From NCBI GenBank assembly GCA_027924585.1, contig BSBM01000965.1, positions 248,001 to 312,000 of the forward strand: DNA of 64,000 nt, written 5' to 3'. The translations under genes were made by a program, and so were the position numbers. This DNA is from Larix kaempferi (Eukaryota > Streptophyta > Pinopsida > Pinales > Pinaceae). The notes beneath the pieces are model-generated. The model saw nothing but the letters and a program-made list of their open reading frames with translations. It was not told where the DNA came from and searched no databases. This document shows positions 47,168 to 58,017 of this stretch, one piece after another (the stretch's first letter is position 1; each line of letters opens with the position of its first letter).

Positions 47168-47172
47168 TTTGA

Positions 47173-47570
47173 TTTGGATCTTGCATGAATCCTAGTTGTC
47201 AAACGATGCGACTTTTACCAACTTTGCGAATTTGGCTTGCGTTGATGTTTCGTGCAAGTTAGATCCGCGAACAAAACCTTGGCCATAGATCTCGGCCTCA
47301 TCAGATTTGCACCATCCAAACCCGTGGACCTCCTTCACGCATGTCGTATCGGAGAAGTAACTCCTGACCGTCGATCTGCTCCATTGGCCATTGATCTATT
47401 CCTTAAGATGCTTGTGGGTTAAATATCACACCTCCGTCTAAAACACCTCACCAAGATGATTCGATTTTTCTCAAGCCACCGAGGCTTTCTCCATTCCTTT
47501 TTTAAAAATTGAACCTCTATTCTATTTTGCTCAGTCCACAAAGCGAGTGCTAACACTAACAAACTAAACG
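47173..47570. other. Unassigned flank right of the copia pair
   Basis: Continuation of 37770 across the insertion. GC content is slightly higher than in the surroundings; no coding similarity on either strand. Confidence 0.4.
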
Positions 47571-47749
47571 GGCAAGCTAATCACCTAGTGTAATGTCATC
47601 CGCAGGATCAAGACAAATCCACGGTTAAAACGTAAACATACAGGAAGGAAAAGAAGAGTTGGGGATGCAGAAGACCACAATTATTGAAGAATATTTATGC
47701 ATCCGCAAACCTTTCAAAACTGCAAAATCAAGTTGTGAAAGTGGCAATA
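47571..47749 (+). repeat. Family B repeat, copy 4 (degenerate)
   Basis: Shares CATCCGCAGGATCAAGACAA and GAAAAGAAGAGTTGGGG with the other copies but has lost most palindromes. It leads into a family A array, as at 32.3 kb. Confidence 0.7.
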
Positions 47750-48610
47750 TTGGCAAGAAGGATCCGCCACCCCTTCTTTTCGTAGTTAATTGTGAAAACA
47801 TTTATCCGACAATTCATCTATATCCATATTGGAGAACACAAGAAGGATCGACCGACCCTTCTTGCAGTGTCGAACTATTATTGGAATCATATTGGGAATA
47901 ACAAGGGTCGGGCGACCCTTCAATTTCGAGGGAATTGTAAAAATAGAACACCTTGGAAGTTATAACATATAAAAATAGTTTGTCTCGGCTTCCATTTTCC
48001 GACAAGAAGGATCGACCGCCCCTTCTTTTCGTAGTTATTTGTTAAAACCTTTTTCCAACAATTAAGCTATATCCATAATGGAGAACACAAGAAGGATCGA
48101 CCGACCCTTCTTGCAGTGTCGAAATATTATTAAAAGAATATTGGCAATAAGAAGGGTCAACCGATCCTTCTTGCAGGGTCGAACCATTATGAAAATAATA
48201 TTGCAAATAAGAAGGTGCAGCCAACCCTTCAATTAGGGGGGAATTGTAAAAATAGAACACCTTGGATGGTATATCATATAAACATGGTTTTTCCCGACTT
48301 CCATTTTAAGACAAGAAGGATCAGTCACCCCTTCTTTTCGTAGTTAAGTGTCAAAACCTTTATCGAGCAATTAATCCATAGACATAATGGAGAACACAAG
48401 AAGGATCGACCGACCCTTCTTGTAGTATCGAACTATTATGAAAAGAATATGGGAATAAGAAGGGGTGGTCGACCCTTCATTTAGGAGGGAATTGTAACAA
48501 TAGAACACCTTCAAGAAAAAGCAGAGAAAGAGAGGCCGCTCTTTCTCTGAGAATATTTCCACTTTCCAGCAAAGTCTTTAAAGAAAAACATCTATAAATT
48601 TTGTTGTTAA
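47750..48610 (+). repeat. Family A hairpin array, copy 7 (longest)
   Basis: About ten palindromes. Starts measured at 47841, 47901, 48004, 48089, 48149, 48209, 48312, 48398 and 48457 give steps of 60, 103, 85, 60, 60, 103, 86 and 59 bp. The second palindrome (GAGAAAGAGAGGCCGCTCTT core) follows at about 48523-48546, then the shared GTTGATATCTAGTATCCTAG tail. Confidence 0.92.
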
Positions 48611-49189
48611 AATGTTGATATCTAGTATCCTAGGGTGACACGTGGAACGATCTTTATGTGACACATGGCATATTTGATTTGGAACATTGAGTATGGGGAG
48701 GTTACTATTTTTTATTTAATTTGACCCATTGAGTATACCGAGGTTACTATGAGAAGTATATCTTGCAGTTTGTGGAGAAATGAGAAGTTACAATTGGAGA
48801 TGAAGATGGTGTAGGGAATTTATGGTTGAGTTGCTGAGGAGAAGTGTAAGGAATTTATGTTTGAGATGAAGATGGCATAAGGAATTTATGACCACCGTAC
48901 TGTGATAATTACCATTCCCCATCCAAGACTTTGTTGGTGACAAGACATAAACATAATGTGGATTGTCTTCACATGAGTGATACAATCCATCGTTTACGAC
49001 AAATATTATTCAACCTGCTATAGGCCATTTAATGCACTGGCAGCATGCATGTTGGCCATTGGATTGGAGTGATATGTGTTAAATTACGGTTACTCTAACA
49101 ATATCTGTAGTAGGATTGGAGTGATACATGTATGATTAATCAAGCAAAATCTGTACTCGCTACAGATGATATCTATGACCACCATGATT
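48611..49189. other. Dispersed repeat segments, no gene
   Basis: Family A tail, a GGAGATGAAGATGGTGTA phrase shared with 27.06 kb, and repeat C phrases. No open frame of interest. Confidence 0.45.
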
Positions 49190-50520
49190 CCGCCATACTG
49201 TGATAATTACCATTCCCCATTCATCCCAAACTCCCATCCCATTCAATCCATCACAGCAAACTGATATGGGGACATATTAGGGAGATTAGCACTGTCTAAT
49301 TCCCAATACATGGATTTGTCATTATGTTCTTGGATATGCAACAAGGAGGGGACATAGGGATATTAGCAGTCTTGGAGGCTTTCTTCTCTAAAACAACATG
49401 CATTGTTGTGATCGTCAACACTTGCAGCAGTCATGCACTTGTCAGCTTCTTCTTACTCTTGTTTCAATTCACAAATAGTTTCTCTATTTTTATTGTGCAT
49501 GATGATATGTGTGCTCACGTGCTACCTTGGATGCAATAAACGATTATTTTTTCATTTGTTGGAAATGTTTTTTTTAGCAGCGTGATAACCAGTTCTTTGT
49601 TTGCTATGCAGGTACTTGAGAGATATGCAATACCGCCGTGTCTAGGTAGTATATTCAAATCTTTGTGCCTCCAAATCATGCTGTCAGCTTCTTCTTACCC
49701 TTGTTTGAATTCATGAAAATGGTGTAAGAGTAAATGGGGTACTGTTTCATGACCTCAAAATGGAATGTGGAAGTAATTTAATTGGATGCGGACCTCAAAA
49801 TGGAATGTGGAAGTAATTTAAGTGGATTGGCAGTTTGTTCGAATCGGAATTCGTCCATAATGCACCATTTTCTTGCAGAGATATTTGTGGAGATAATAGG
49901 TAGCCTGAAATCATTGAACAATCTTGATATCCATATTCCAAATCCTCTTCCTCTTCTCAACTTATTGGAGCAAGTTCCTAACCTTGAAGGACTACATATC
50001 CGCAAAAGGTTTTTCTCAGTAAGAAAGAATTTTTGTAGTCATTATTATACACACATCTAATTTAAGTATTTGCTTGTCATTTGCAAAGTATATTTCATTG
50101 GTTGAATTCTTTTGCTTCCACTAACTACGGTGTTAGGAGCTAACCCATCTAAGAAGGCTGCCCAAACCAACTGTTAGCCGTGTCTAGGTTATTTGCTTGC
50201 TAATATTTGGGTATTAAAAGTAGACATGAAGGGATATGATGGGAGGGAAATCCCATCAACAGTCTTCGAATGTTGTTTTAGTACTAGACCATGTTGTTAG
50301 CTTCTTCTAACTGTGCCAAGTAGAAGGCTTTGAGCACTCTCGAAGTCCCAATACACCATGATATATGGGAATTTCGAGCACTCTCGAAGTCCCAATACAT
50401 GGATTTCTCATTATGTTCCTTGGCACCAATCACATTTTTGTCCATCTTCTTTATGTCACTCTTCTTTCAATAATTGATTGCTATGCAACGAGGAGGGGAA
50501 ATAAGGAGAAGAAGCAATGG
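49190..50520 (+). repeat. Gene-derived duplicated segment, copy 1
   Basis: 49190-49660 matches 52210-52750 and 50177-50520 matches 52734-53060. In between lies a segment of about 540 bp absent from the other copy and bounded on both sides by GCCGTGTCTAGGT (49635-49647 and 50177-50189). TTTGCTATGCAG before the first boundary looks like an intron 3' splice site. Both copies contain protein-like stretches, so the segment is probably derived from a gene. Confidence 0.7.
49782..50060 (+). pseudogene. Leucine-rich repeat fragment
   Basis: A 92-codon open frame whose middle reads IIGSLKSLNNLDIHIPNP and LLEQVPNLEGLHI, the spacing and composition of plant LRR units as found in NLR-type resistance proteins (family knowledge). 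It is too short to name a gene and lacks NB-ARC motifs nearby. A 40-bp tandem duplication (GACCTCAAAATGGAATGTGG start, 49751-49829) lies at its start and supplies the apparent start codon, so the true exon probably begins further in. Confidence 0.5.
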
Positions 50521-50809
50521 AAGTAGAAGGTAGTCTGTAAATTGAATATAATTGTACAACTAATGACAAAACTATTCATTAATGACAGTCTGTAAATTTC
50601 CTTCCTTTCTCTGTTAATTGTTATTTCCAGTATTGAGAGTCTGTAAATTTCCTTGCTTTCTCTGTTAATTGTTATTTACAGTAAATTATGTCATTTTGTT
50701 AATTGTTATTTGCACTAAATTATTTCAGTCTGTAAATTTCCTTCCTTCCTCTGTGAAAAAATCAATGTCTAAAGTTTTAGTCATTGTTTGAATAACAACT
50801 CAATCGGCT
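50521..50809. repeat. Short repeats of TCTGTTAATTGTTATTT
   Basis: Three to four copies of a GTCTGTAAATTTCCTTCCTT plus CTCTGTTAATTGTTATTT unit, also present at 54020-54200, where it again precedes a family A array. Confidence 0.75.
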
Positions 50810-51270
50810 AAGTTATAACATAAAAAAATTGTTCGTCCCAATTTCCTTTTTCCGACATGAAGGATCAGTCGCCCCTTAATGGTCAACACAAGAAGGATCA
50901 ACCGACCCTTCTTGCGGTGTTAAGATATTCAGAAAATAATATAGGGAATAAGAAGGGTCGGCCGACCCCTCAATTTTGAGGGAATTATAAAATAGAACAC
51001 CTTGGAAGTTATAACATATAAAAATAGTTTGTCCCGAGTTCCGTTTTTCGACAAGAAGCATCAGCCACCTATTGTTTTCGTAGTTAACTGTGAAAACCTT
51101 TATCCAACAATTCAGCTATATCCATAATGGAGAACACAAGAAGCAGTGACCGACCCTTCTTGCACTCTCGAAATATTATTAAAAGAATATTGGTAATAAG
51201 AAGGGTCAACCGACCCTTCTTGGAGTTTCGAACTATTGTAAATATAATATTGGGAATAAGAAGGGGGAAT
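50810..51270 (+). repeat. Family A hairpin array, copy 8
   Basis: Five to six palindromes, with AAGAAGGGTCGGCCGACCCC near 50951; the 60-bp step is visible between those near 51138 and 51198. No second palindrome at its end; it passes into repeat C instead. Confidence 0.85.
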
Positions 51271-51590
51271 GGGGCTTCTAGAGTGCTCGAAATGCCCATA
51301 TATCATGGTGTGGTGAGGATATTTTAGGGAAGATGAATCGAAATGCTCATATATCACGAAGAGAACTGGGGAGCAACCACAAGACTCAAGTATTTATGAT
51401 CAAACAACAAAGGAAACGGAACAGAGGCTGTAAATAAGAGTGCCATGACTTACGAAAGATTTCGTTTTGTAGCGATATGGGGTATGGTTTAGCCTAGTAT
51501 ATATAGTGAGTGGCTAGTGAATTGGTTAATTGACTAGGATGGAAGGGATGGAGAACGCTAATTAGCACAGTATGGTGGGATGGTTATTTT
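51271..51590. repeat. Dispersed repeat C, further copy
   Basis: GTGCTCGAAATGCCCATATATCATGG through AGAGTGCCATGACTT, matching 34340-34530. Confidence 0.75.
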
Positions 51591-51880
51591 CTATTTTTTC
51601 ATTTGAAGGATAAGGAAATTTACTATGTTATATAATATTGTTCATTCTTTTTATGAGATTTCATTCTTTTTATAAGATTTTTTATCTACGCTGTTGAAAT
51701 TAAAAGTAAAGTGTTTCTATTAAAAAAAAAGAAAAGAAAGAATGTTTCTCTTTACAAATTAAAATGTTTCTATTTAAAAAATAAAAAAAAATAAAGAATG
51801 TTTCTCTTAAAAAAGTAGAATGTTTCTATTTAAAAAAGAAGAAAAATAAAAATGTTTCAGTTGTAGCTGAAAAATTGGGT
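51591..51880. repeat. AT-rich low-complexity tract
   Basis: Four to five imperfect repeats of AATGTTTCTATTTAAAAAA with A and AAG runs. No coding potential. Confidence 0.75.
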
Positions 51881-52209
51881 GTTGGTGCATTCAGCAAGTT
51901 GGAGCTTGCAAATTAATTGTAAATATAATTTTGCAATATTAGAAAGAGTTGGTCATTTTCCCAATTGGTCTTCCACGATAAAATTGGTCTACAAGTCAAA
52001 GCTCCAATAAAATTTTAGTCTTTTATTACTCCTGCAAAGGAAGGATATTAAGGAGAATCTAAAACATTAAGAGACTTTGTTGGTGACAAGACATAAACAT
52101 AATGTGAACTGATGCATGATGAGATTATTCACACGAATGATACAATCCATCATTTACAGTGAATATTATTCAGGAGCAAAATCTGTACTGGTTACAAATG
52201 ATATCTATG
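51881..52209. other. Unassigned intergenic sequence
   Basis: Nothing recognisable apart from the start of repeat C phrases (GACAAGACATAAACATAATGTG, shared with 48.94 kb). Confidence 0.4.
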
Positions 52210-53060
52210 ACCACCATGATTCTGCCATACTATGATAATTACTGTTCCCCATCCATCCCAGACTCCCATCCCATTGAATCCATCAACACAGTGGCCACTC
52301 AGTATATATAGGGTAACCATGCCCCACATCACATCAAACGTATATGGGGACAAAGGGAGATTAGCATTGTCTAAGTCACAATACATGGATTTGTCATTAT
52401 GTTCCTGGGTATGCAATGAGGAGGGGACATAGGGAGATTAGCAGTCTTGGAAGCTTTCTTCTCTAAGACAACATGCGTTGTTATGGTCGTCAACACTTGC
52501 AGCAGTCGTGGAATGTTGTTTTAGTACCAGACCATGCTGTCAGCTTCTTCGTACTCTTGTTTCAATTCATGAATAGCTTTTCTGTTTTTATTGTGCATGA
52601 TGATATGTGTGCTCACATGCTACACTAGCTGCATTAAAACGATTATTTTTGCAGTTGTTGGAAATCGTTTCTTTTTACATAAGCGTGATAAACACTTATT
52701 TGTTTGCAATGCAGGTATTCGAGATAGATGCAATACCGTCGTGTCTAGGCTATCCACTTGATAATCTTTGGGTGTTAAAAGTAGACATGAAGGGATATGA
52801 TGGGAGGGAAATCCCATTAGCAGTCTTCGGATGTTGTTTTAGTACCAGACCATGTTGTTAGCTTCTTCTAACTGCGCCATGTAGAAGGCTTCGAGAACTC
52901 TCGAAGTCCCAATTCACCATGATATATGGGCATTTCGAGCACTCTCGAAGTCCCAATCCATGGATTTCTCATTATGTTCCTTGGCACCAATCACATTTTC
53001 GTCCATCTTCTTTCTGTCACTCCTCTTTCAATAACTGATTGCTATGAAACGAGGAGGGGA
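52210..53060 (+). repeat. Gene-derived duplicated segment, copy 2
   Basis: Counterpart of 49190-50520 without the 540-bp LRR-bearing part. Around 52710 TTTGTTTGCAATGCAG is a good intron 3' splice site, followed by an exon-like stretch with AIPSCLGYPLDNLWVLKVDM and REIPLAVFG, compatible with an LRR unit. Stops follow at 52859. No intact gene. Confidence 0.65.
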
Positions 53061-54289
53061 CATAGAGAGAAGAAGCAGCAGAAGTAGAAGGAAGGACTTT
53101 GCTTTCTCTAAGACAACATGCGTTGTTGTGGTCGTCAAAATTAGGCTTGCACTAGTCATCGAAGGTTGTTTTAGTACCAGAAGGCTTCGGTCCTCGGGAA
53201 GGTGAGAAACTGTGTGAGTAGTTGAATCGGCATCTTAAATTACATAGCATTCTATATCAAAGTTTGTTGACGACTCTCAGAAAGCTTACCAGTCTTTGCA
53301 AGAATATTTCGACTAGGTCCTCCGTTCGACTACTTTAGAGATCCTGTTGAATCGTCGTGTCGATCACTGTTAAATTTTAATTAGCATTATACTGTGTCTA
53401 GGAAGGCATGATTGTGTTGCTTGTATTGGGGGTCAGCTCGTAGTTCATCATCTCTGTGCCTCCAGACACGTTTCTAGACTTGACTAACTCATATTCATCA
53501 ACGCGCTCTTCATCCAACTCTAGTTATTTTCTGATTTCTTTGAGGCTAACAAAGGCATTGTTCATGGGGGAGATGTTGGAGGAGGTTAGGTTGGCCACCC
53601 AACTAGGTCCTCCGTTCGGCCAATTCAGACTACATGTCGAACCATCATGTGGATCAGCACATGTCGAGTTAGTTAGTCTTGTAAGTTAGTGAACCTACGA
53701 GAAATAGAAGACTTCTTGAATTTGCTACCATTACTTATCTTGGGTTCCTATTGCAACAAACAAAAATATTCTGGATTGCAATGGCAATTTTCTTTACTGC
53801 CTTTGTTCTCTGTCTTTTGGTTGTTTTATGAGAAATGCTTGGCTTTGCAATTAGTTGATGGATAATTGTTGTTATAGGACTATGCAATCAATGAAATCCC
53901 TTTGAGGAGCATTAGAATAACTAAAACTAACAGCAAGATTCCTTAGTATTAAAGTCTTCATAGAGAATGATTTTTGCATGGAATTCGGGGGTGCTTCAAT
54001 GTCAAATTATATCTGTTTATAACCAACACTTCTGTTAATTTCCTTCCTTTCTCTGTTAATTGTTATTTCCAATACTGACAGTTTGTAAATTTCCTTGCTT
54101 TCTTTGTTAATTGTTATTTGCAGTAAATTATGTCATTCTGTTAATTGTTATTTGTAGTAAATTATGTCAGTCTGTAAATTTCCTTCCTTTCTCTGTGAAA
54201 AAATCAATGTCCAAAATTTCAGTCATTGTTTGAATAACAAGTCAATCGGCTAAGTTATAACATATAAAAAATTGTCCGTCCCGATTTCC
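53061..54289. other. Unassigned sequence with a U-rich repeat
   Basis: A 77-codon frame at 53456-53689 has no recognisable domain. The CTAGGTCCTCCGTTCG phrase occurs twice (53313 and 53604). 54020-54230 repeats the TCTGTTAATTGTTATTT unit. Confidence 0.45.
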
Positions 54290-54400
54290 TTTTTCCGACA
54301 TGAAGGATCAGACGCCCCTTAATGGCCAACATAAGAAGGGTCGGCTGACCCTTCAATTTTGAGGGAATTATAAAATAGAACAGCTTGGAAGTTATAACAT
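54290..54400 (+). repeat. Family A array remnant, copy 9
   Basis: Two palindromes only (ACATGAAGGATCAGACGCCCC and AAGAAGGGTCGGCTGACCCTTC), matching the beginning of copy 8. Confidence 0.8.
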
Positions 54401-55400
54401 ATAGATAAATGTTAATTTGATCATTTGCAGAAATAGATAAATGTTTTAATTAAATAAATTGACTTAAAAGATAAAAGACACATAGATCATGAGTAAAGAC
54501 AAATCCAAACTATTAGTAGATGAATGTATGGATTATTGATTGCAAAAATTAAATAGTGTTCATAAATTGATCAAAGAAATTTGATCAATTAACAAAAGAG
54601 GAATGAAGAGAAGGACTAACTGTATTACTTCAAAGTTGCAAAAAATTACAATCTTTGACGAAAGTTAAATGTCTATAAATTTTGTTGTTAAATGTTGATA
54701 TCTAGTTTTCCAGGGGGACACATGGAATGCCCAGATTGTGAAACGTGAAATGCTCAGATTGTGAAATGTGGAACGCTCAGATTGTGAAACATGGAACGTG
54801 AGATACATTTGTATCATGGTGTATATTTTGTTCATGACAAGACATAATGTTGACTGAAGCATGATGAGATTATTTTCTTCACACGAGTAATATCTATGAT
54901 TACTCCAGCAAAATTTGTTGTTGCTGCAGATGATATCTATGACCACCATACCGCCATACTGTGATAATATCTACGATTACTCTAGCAAAATATGTTGTCG
55001 CTGAAGATGATATCTATGACCACCATACTGCCATACTGTGACAATATCTACAATTACTCCAGCAAAATCTGCTATCGCTGAAGATGATATCTATGATCTC
55101 TCCCCAGTTCTCCTCATGATATATGAGCATTTCGAAATCGGCTCCCTTGAAAATCCTCACTAGACCATGATATATGGGCATTTCAAGCACTGTCGAAGTC
55201 CCAATACATGGATTTGTCATTATGTTTTTTGGCACCAATCACATTTTTGTCAATCTTCTTTCTATCAGTCTTCTTTCAATAACCGATTGGTTTGCAAGCG
55301 ACTATCTTGGAAGATTTCTTCTCTAAGACAACATGTACTACTGCGGTCCTCAATGTCAGACTTGCATTAGTCGTCGAATGGTTTTTTAGTACTAGACCAT
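54401..55400. repeat. Mosaic of dispersed repeats
   Basis: 54410-54440 TTTGATCATTTGCAGAAATAG, 54593-54656 the 3' flank segment of U1-like elements, 54710-54800 the family A tail, 54840-55130 repeat C with a three-fold ATGATATCTATGACCACCAT, and 55160-55400 a third partial copy of the right part of the gene-derived segment. Confidence 0.6.
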
Positions 55401-55792
55401 GCTGTCACCTTATTCTTCATGCATGTAGATGTTTCCATACATGACAACCCATTTCCAACCAAGGGAGTATCGGGTATCAGCTCGTAGTTCATCATGTCTG
55501 TGCCTTTCCTTTCTTCAGGGCTATCGCGGTATCAATTCCAGAACGATTAGAAACATAAGAATCCTTTCATGGCTTTCCTTTATCGAGCTAGACTTATTAA
55601 TATTCATGTAATGCAATATAGAGGAATTTTTTGCAACCAACATTCTTTTCCTCAATACCGACAAAATTCCTTTCTTCAGGGCTATCGCGGTATCAATTAT
55701 TGTTGTTCTAGCTACAATAGGTATCCTCGCTAGCCAAGCCAACCTGCATCCATATCCAGAGGTCTCAATCCAGATCCAGAGCCAGTGGTAAC
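55401..55792. other. Unassigned sequence with a short duplication
   Basis: TTCCTTTCTTCAGGGCTATCGCGG occurs at about 55505 and again at about 55669. No gene recognised. Confidence 0.5.
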
Positions 55793-56583
55793 TTATCTAA
55801 TGTCCCGAGCACCACAGTTACAGAATCTTGACGGAGATCGATGGCCACAAGCGCTATTCGCAAAAGTAAGATAAGACAGTTTAAGCGTGGGTGGAGTGTT
55901 TCTAGCCCGTGAGCAAGTTGGAAATTATATCAACAGGTCGAAGGATAGATATAGGGATGACAGGTACTTTGATGATTTGAGATGTAAGAGGAAATGGACT
56001 TTTCAGAACTTGGAAGGCCATGGACTGTGGGGCTAAGCATGGAAGGAGATCAACTGTACCAGATCGATCATGCATGATGGACGGCTCATAGAAACTCCTT
56101 TATCGCTAGAGGTTGACCCCTTGCCCCATTGGTCGAGGTCAAGGGGGCAAGTTAATTTAGATAGACTCAGATAGACTCTAGCACCTTGGTGAATGCACAT
56201 TCTATCTGGGACCAAGTCCAACAAAACTAATGCAATAACTAAACAACTAGCTCGAAGAAAAATTCAAAGAATCGGGTAAGAGAGCTACAATGGAATGTCA
56301 GATGATACATATGGAACATAGTTATAATCATTTTGAATCTTTGATATATAAGTAAATCTAGGGGTTTAAGCTTGCTCCCATGAATGCAAGAAAAATTCCC
56401 ACTTCCAAAGCTATATTCTTCATGCATGAGATGAAATGAGCTAAGACTTAAAATTGGACAAAAGTATATGCACGCCACCCGATAATTTGAAAAGATTTCT
56501 TGTATTAAAAATCGAATTTACATGCATTGAATAGATGGAAACCTTAATTAAGCTTGGACAATTATTGGACAACAAGCTCGACA
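55793..56583. repeat. 790-bp direct duplication, left copy
   Basis: Matches 58018-58807 along the whole length with a few percent difference, from AATGTCC(C/T)GAGCACCAC to GGACAACAAGCTCGA. Short protein-like blocks (for example QNLEGHGLWG) are broken by stops; no family is recognised. The copies diverge right after AAGCTCGA. Confidence 0.9.
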
Positions 56584-56586
56584 AGA

Positions 56587-56780
56587 GGTATCCACTCTTG
56601 CTTCGCATAGGAAATTGTATCTGGATCGGGACCAATTGTTGTTGTTCTAGCTACAGGAGGTATCCACCCTTGCTTCGCATAAGAAATCGGATCTGGATCG
56701 GTACCAATTTTTGTTGTTCTAGCTACAAGAGGTAGCCACCCTTTCTTCGCATAGGAAATAGAATCTAGATCGGGACCACT
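56587..56780 (+). repeat. 72-bp tandem repeat, about 2.7 copies
   Basis: Unit begins GGTATCCACTCTTGCTTCGC and ends GTTCTAGCTACAGGA; present at 56587, 56659 and 56731. It begins exactly where the 790-bp duplication ends. Its end phrase also occurs at 55697-55720. Open frames on both strands come from the unit length being a multiple of three. Confidence 0.9.
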
Positions 56781-57699
56781 TTTCATTAGATCTGGTCGAT
56801 AATTACAAACCATAAGATCAAGCTATAGAAGGCAACACCAGATTCAACGGGATCCGCATATGTCAATATTCCATCTCTAGTCTGAGCTTCGTTGTAATCC
56901 AAGTAGAATAGATATAAATCTGGGTACAAATTATCTGGTTCTTCCATCTATCTCAACATACCATCCATTTGTGAATAGCTGAATGTATTGATCTTTTGAC
57001 AATTCAAAGCAAGGCATTTCCTAGTAGTTACTGAGGCTCAACAACGCAGCCATGCATACAATGATCTATAATTATAAATTAGTGTTTTAATATTAGATGT
57101 ATAATTGCAAATGTTCATGCTAATGATCGATGGTACAGGAACGACTGATCATATTCAAAATCAATTGATTGATTAAGAACAAATATGCTAGCATTATCCA
57201 TGAGAGATTGAATGCACATTTTATGGAGTCATTTGAGATAAGGACCATTCATAGAATGAGCGATCATCATAGAAGGGGAGGCCGGTCCTTCTTGTTTATG
57301 TGTATGAGTTTATCACATGTTTTGTATTCGAGTTTATGTAAGTTTTTGTACTTAATTTATATGTATGTGAATGGTAATTTCACATTGATTAATTGGAATA
57401 CAAGTGCGTGATTGTGAAGAATAAACACATGGTTTGACAAATTCGTAGCTAACTGGTGAATACATTAGATATTCAACGTAGTTCTGTATACTGCAATAGC
57501 TTCCAAGTGCGAAGTCATCTGGTGTTCTAGTTGATGTTAAATAGAATGTTATGCGAAGATCATAACCACATATGTGCATCACCGTGGTTAAGAGAATCTT
57601 GATTATGCAACCCCCATATTCGCTTCAGGTTAGACTTCAACCTATTTACAAGGTGATGCCGAAGGAACAAGTGAAAGGGGTTTTGTTGTGTATACATTT
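56781..57699. other. AT-rich intergenic sequence
   Basis: No recognisable gene, and the 76- and 80-codon open frames show no domain. One palindromic phrase (AGGGGAGGCCGGTCCTTCTT, 57275) may be a stray family A hairpin. Confidence 0.4.
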
Positions 57700-58017
57700 A
57701 TCTCGTGAATGAAGGGTCGGTCGACACTGATTGTGCTCAGTATTCTTCGAGTGTTCACCATTCTTCATATACATGAATTGACACCCTCGCCTTTGGAGGT
57801 TGAATATTTTTACAATTCCCTCATAAATGAAGGGTAGGCCGACACTTCTTGTGCCGAGGATTCATTTCGTAATAGTTCTATACAGCAATAAGGGTCGGTC
57901 AATCCTTCTTCTGTTCCCCATTTTGGATACGGGTGAATTCACAATTCTCTACTAAAGGAAGGGGCGGCCGATACTTCTTGCTAGATTTCAGGAGTCAGGA
58001 TTTTTTTTTATATGTTG
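57700..58017 (-). repeat. Family A hairpin array in reverse orientation, copy 10
   Basis: Contains AATGAAGGGTCGGTCGACAC, AATGAAGGGTAGGCCGACAC, AATAAGGGTCGGTCAATCCT and GGAAGGGGCGGCCGATACTT followed by GTCAGGA...ATGTTGTAACTTAGC. This is the reverse complement of the phrase order in copies 1-9, and more diverged. Confidence 0.75.

Noticed and set aside
47841-48480. Regularly spaced palindromes that look like a CRISPR array
   Set aside because: The spacers are conserved between arrays and the DNA is clearly plant nuclear with LTR retrotransposons. Spacing alternates 60, 103 and 85 bp, not one constant spacer length. No cas genes.
56535-56813. Open frames on both strands with an RYPPLLRIGN/ARTTxIGPDPDxISYAK repeat
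   Set aside because: The 72-bp tandem unit is a multiple of three, which keeps several frames open by chance.
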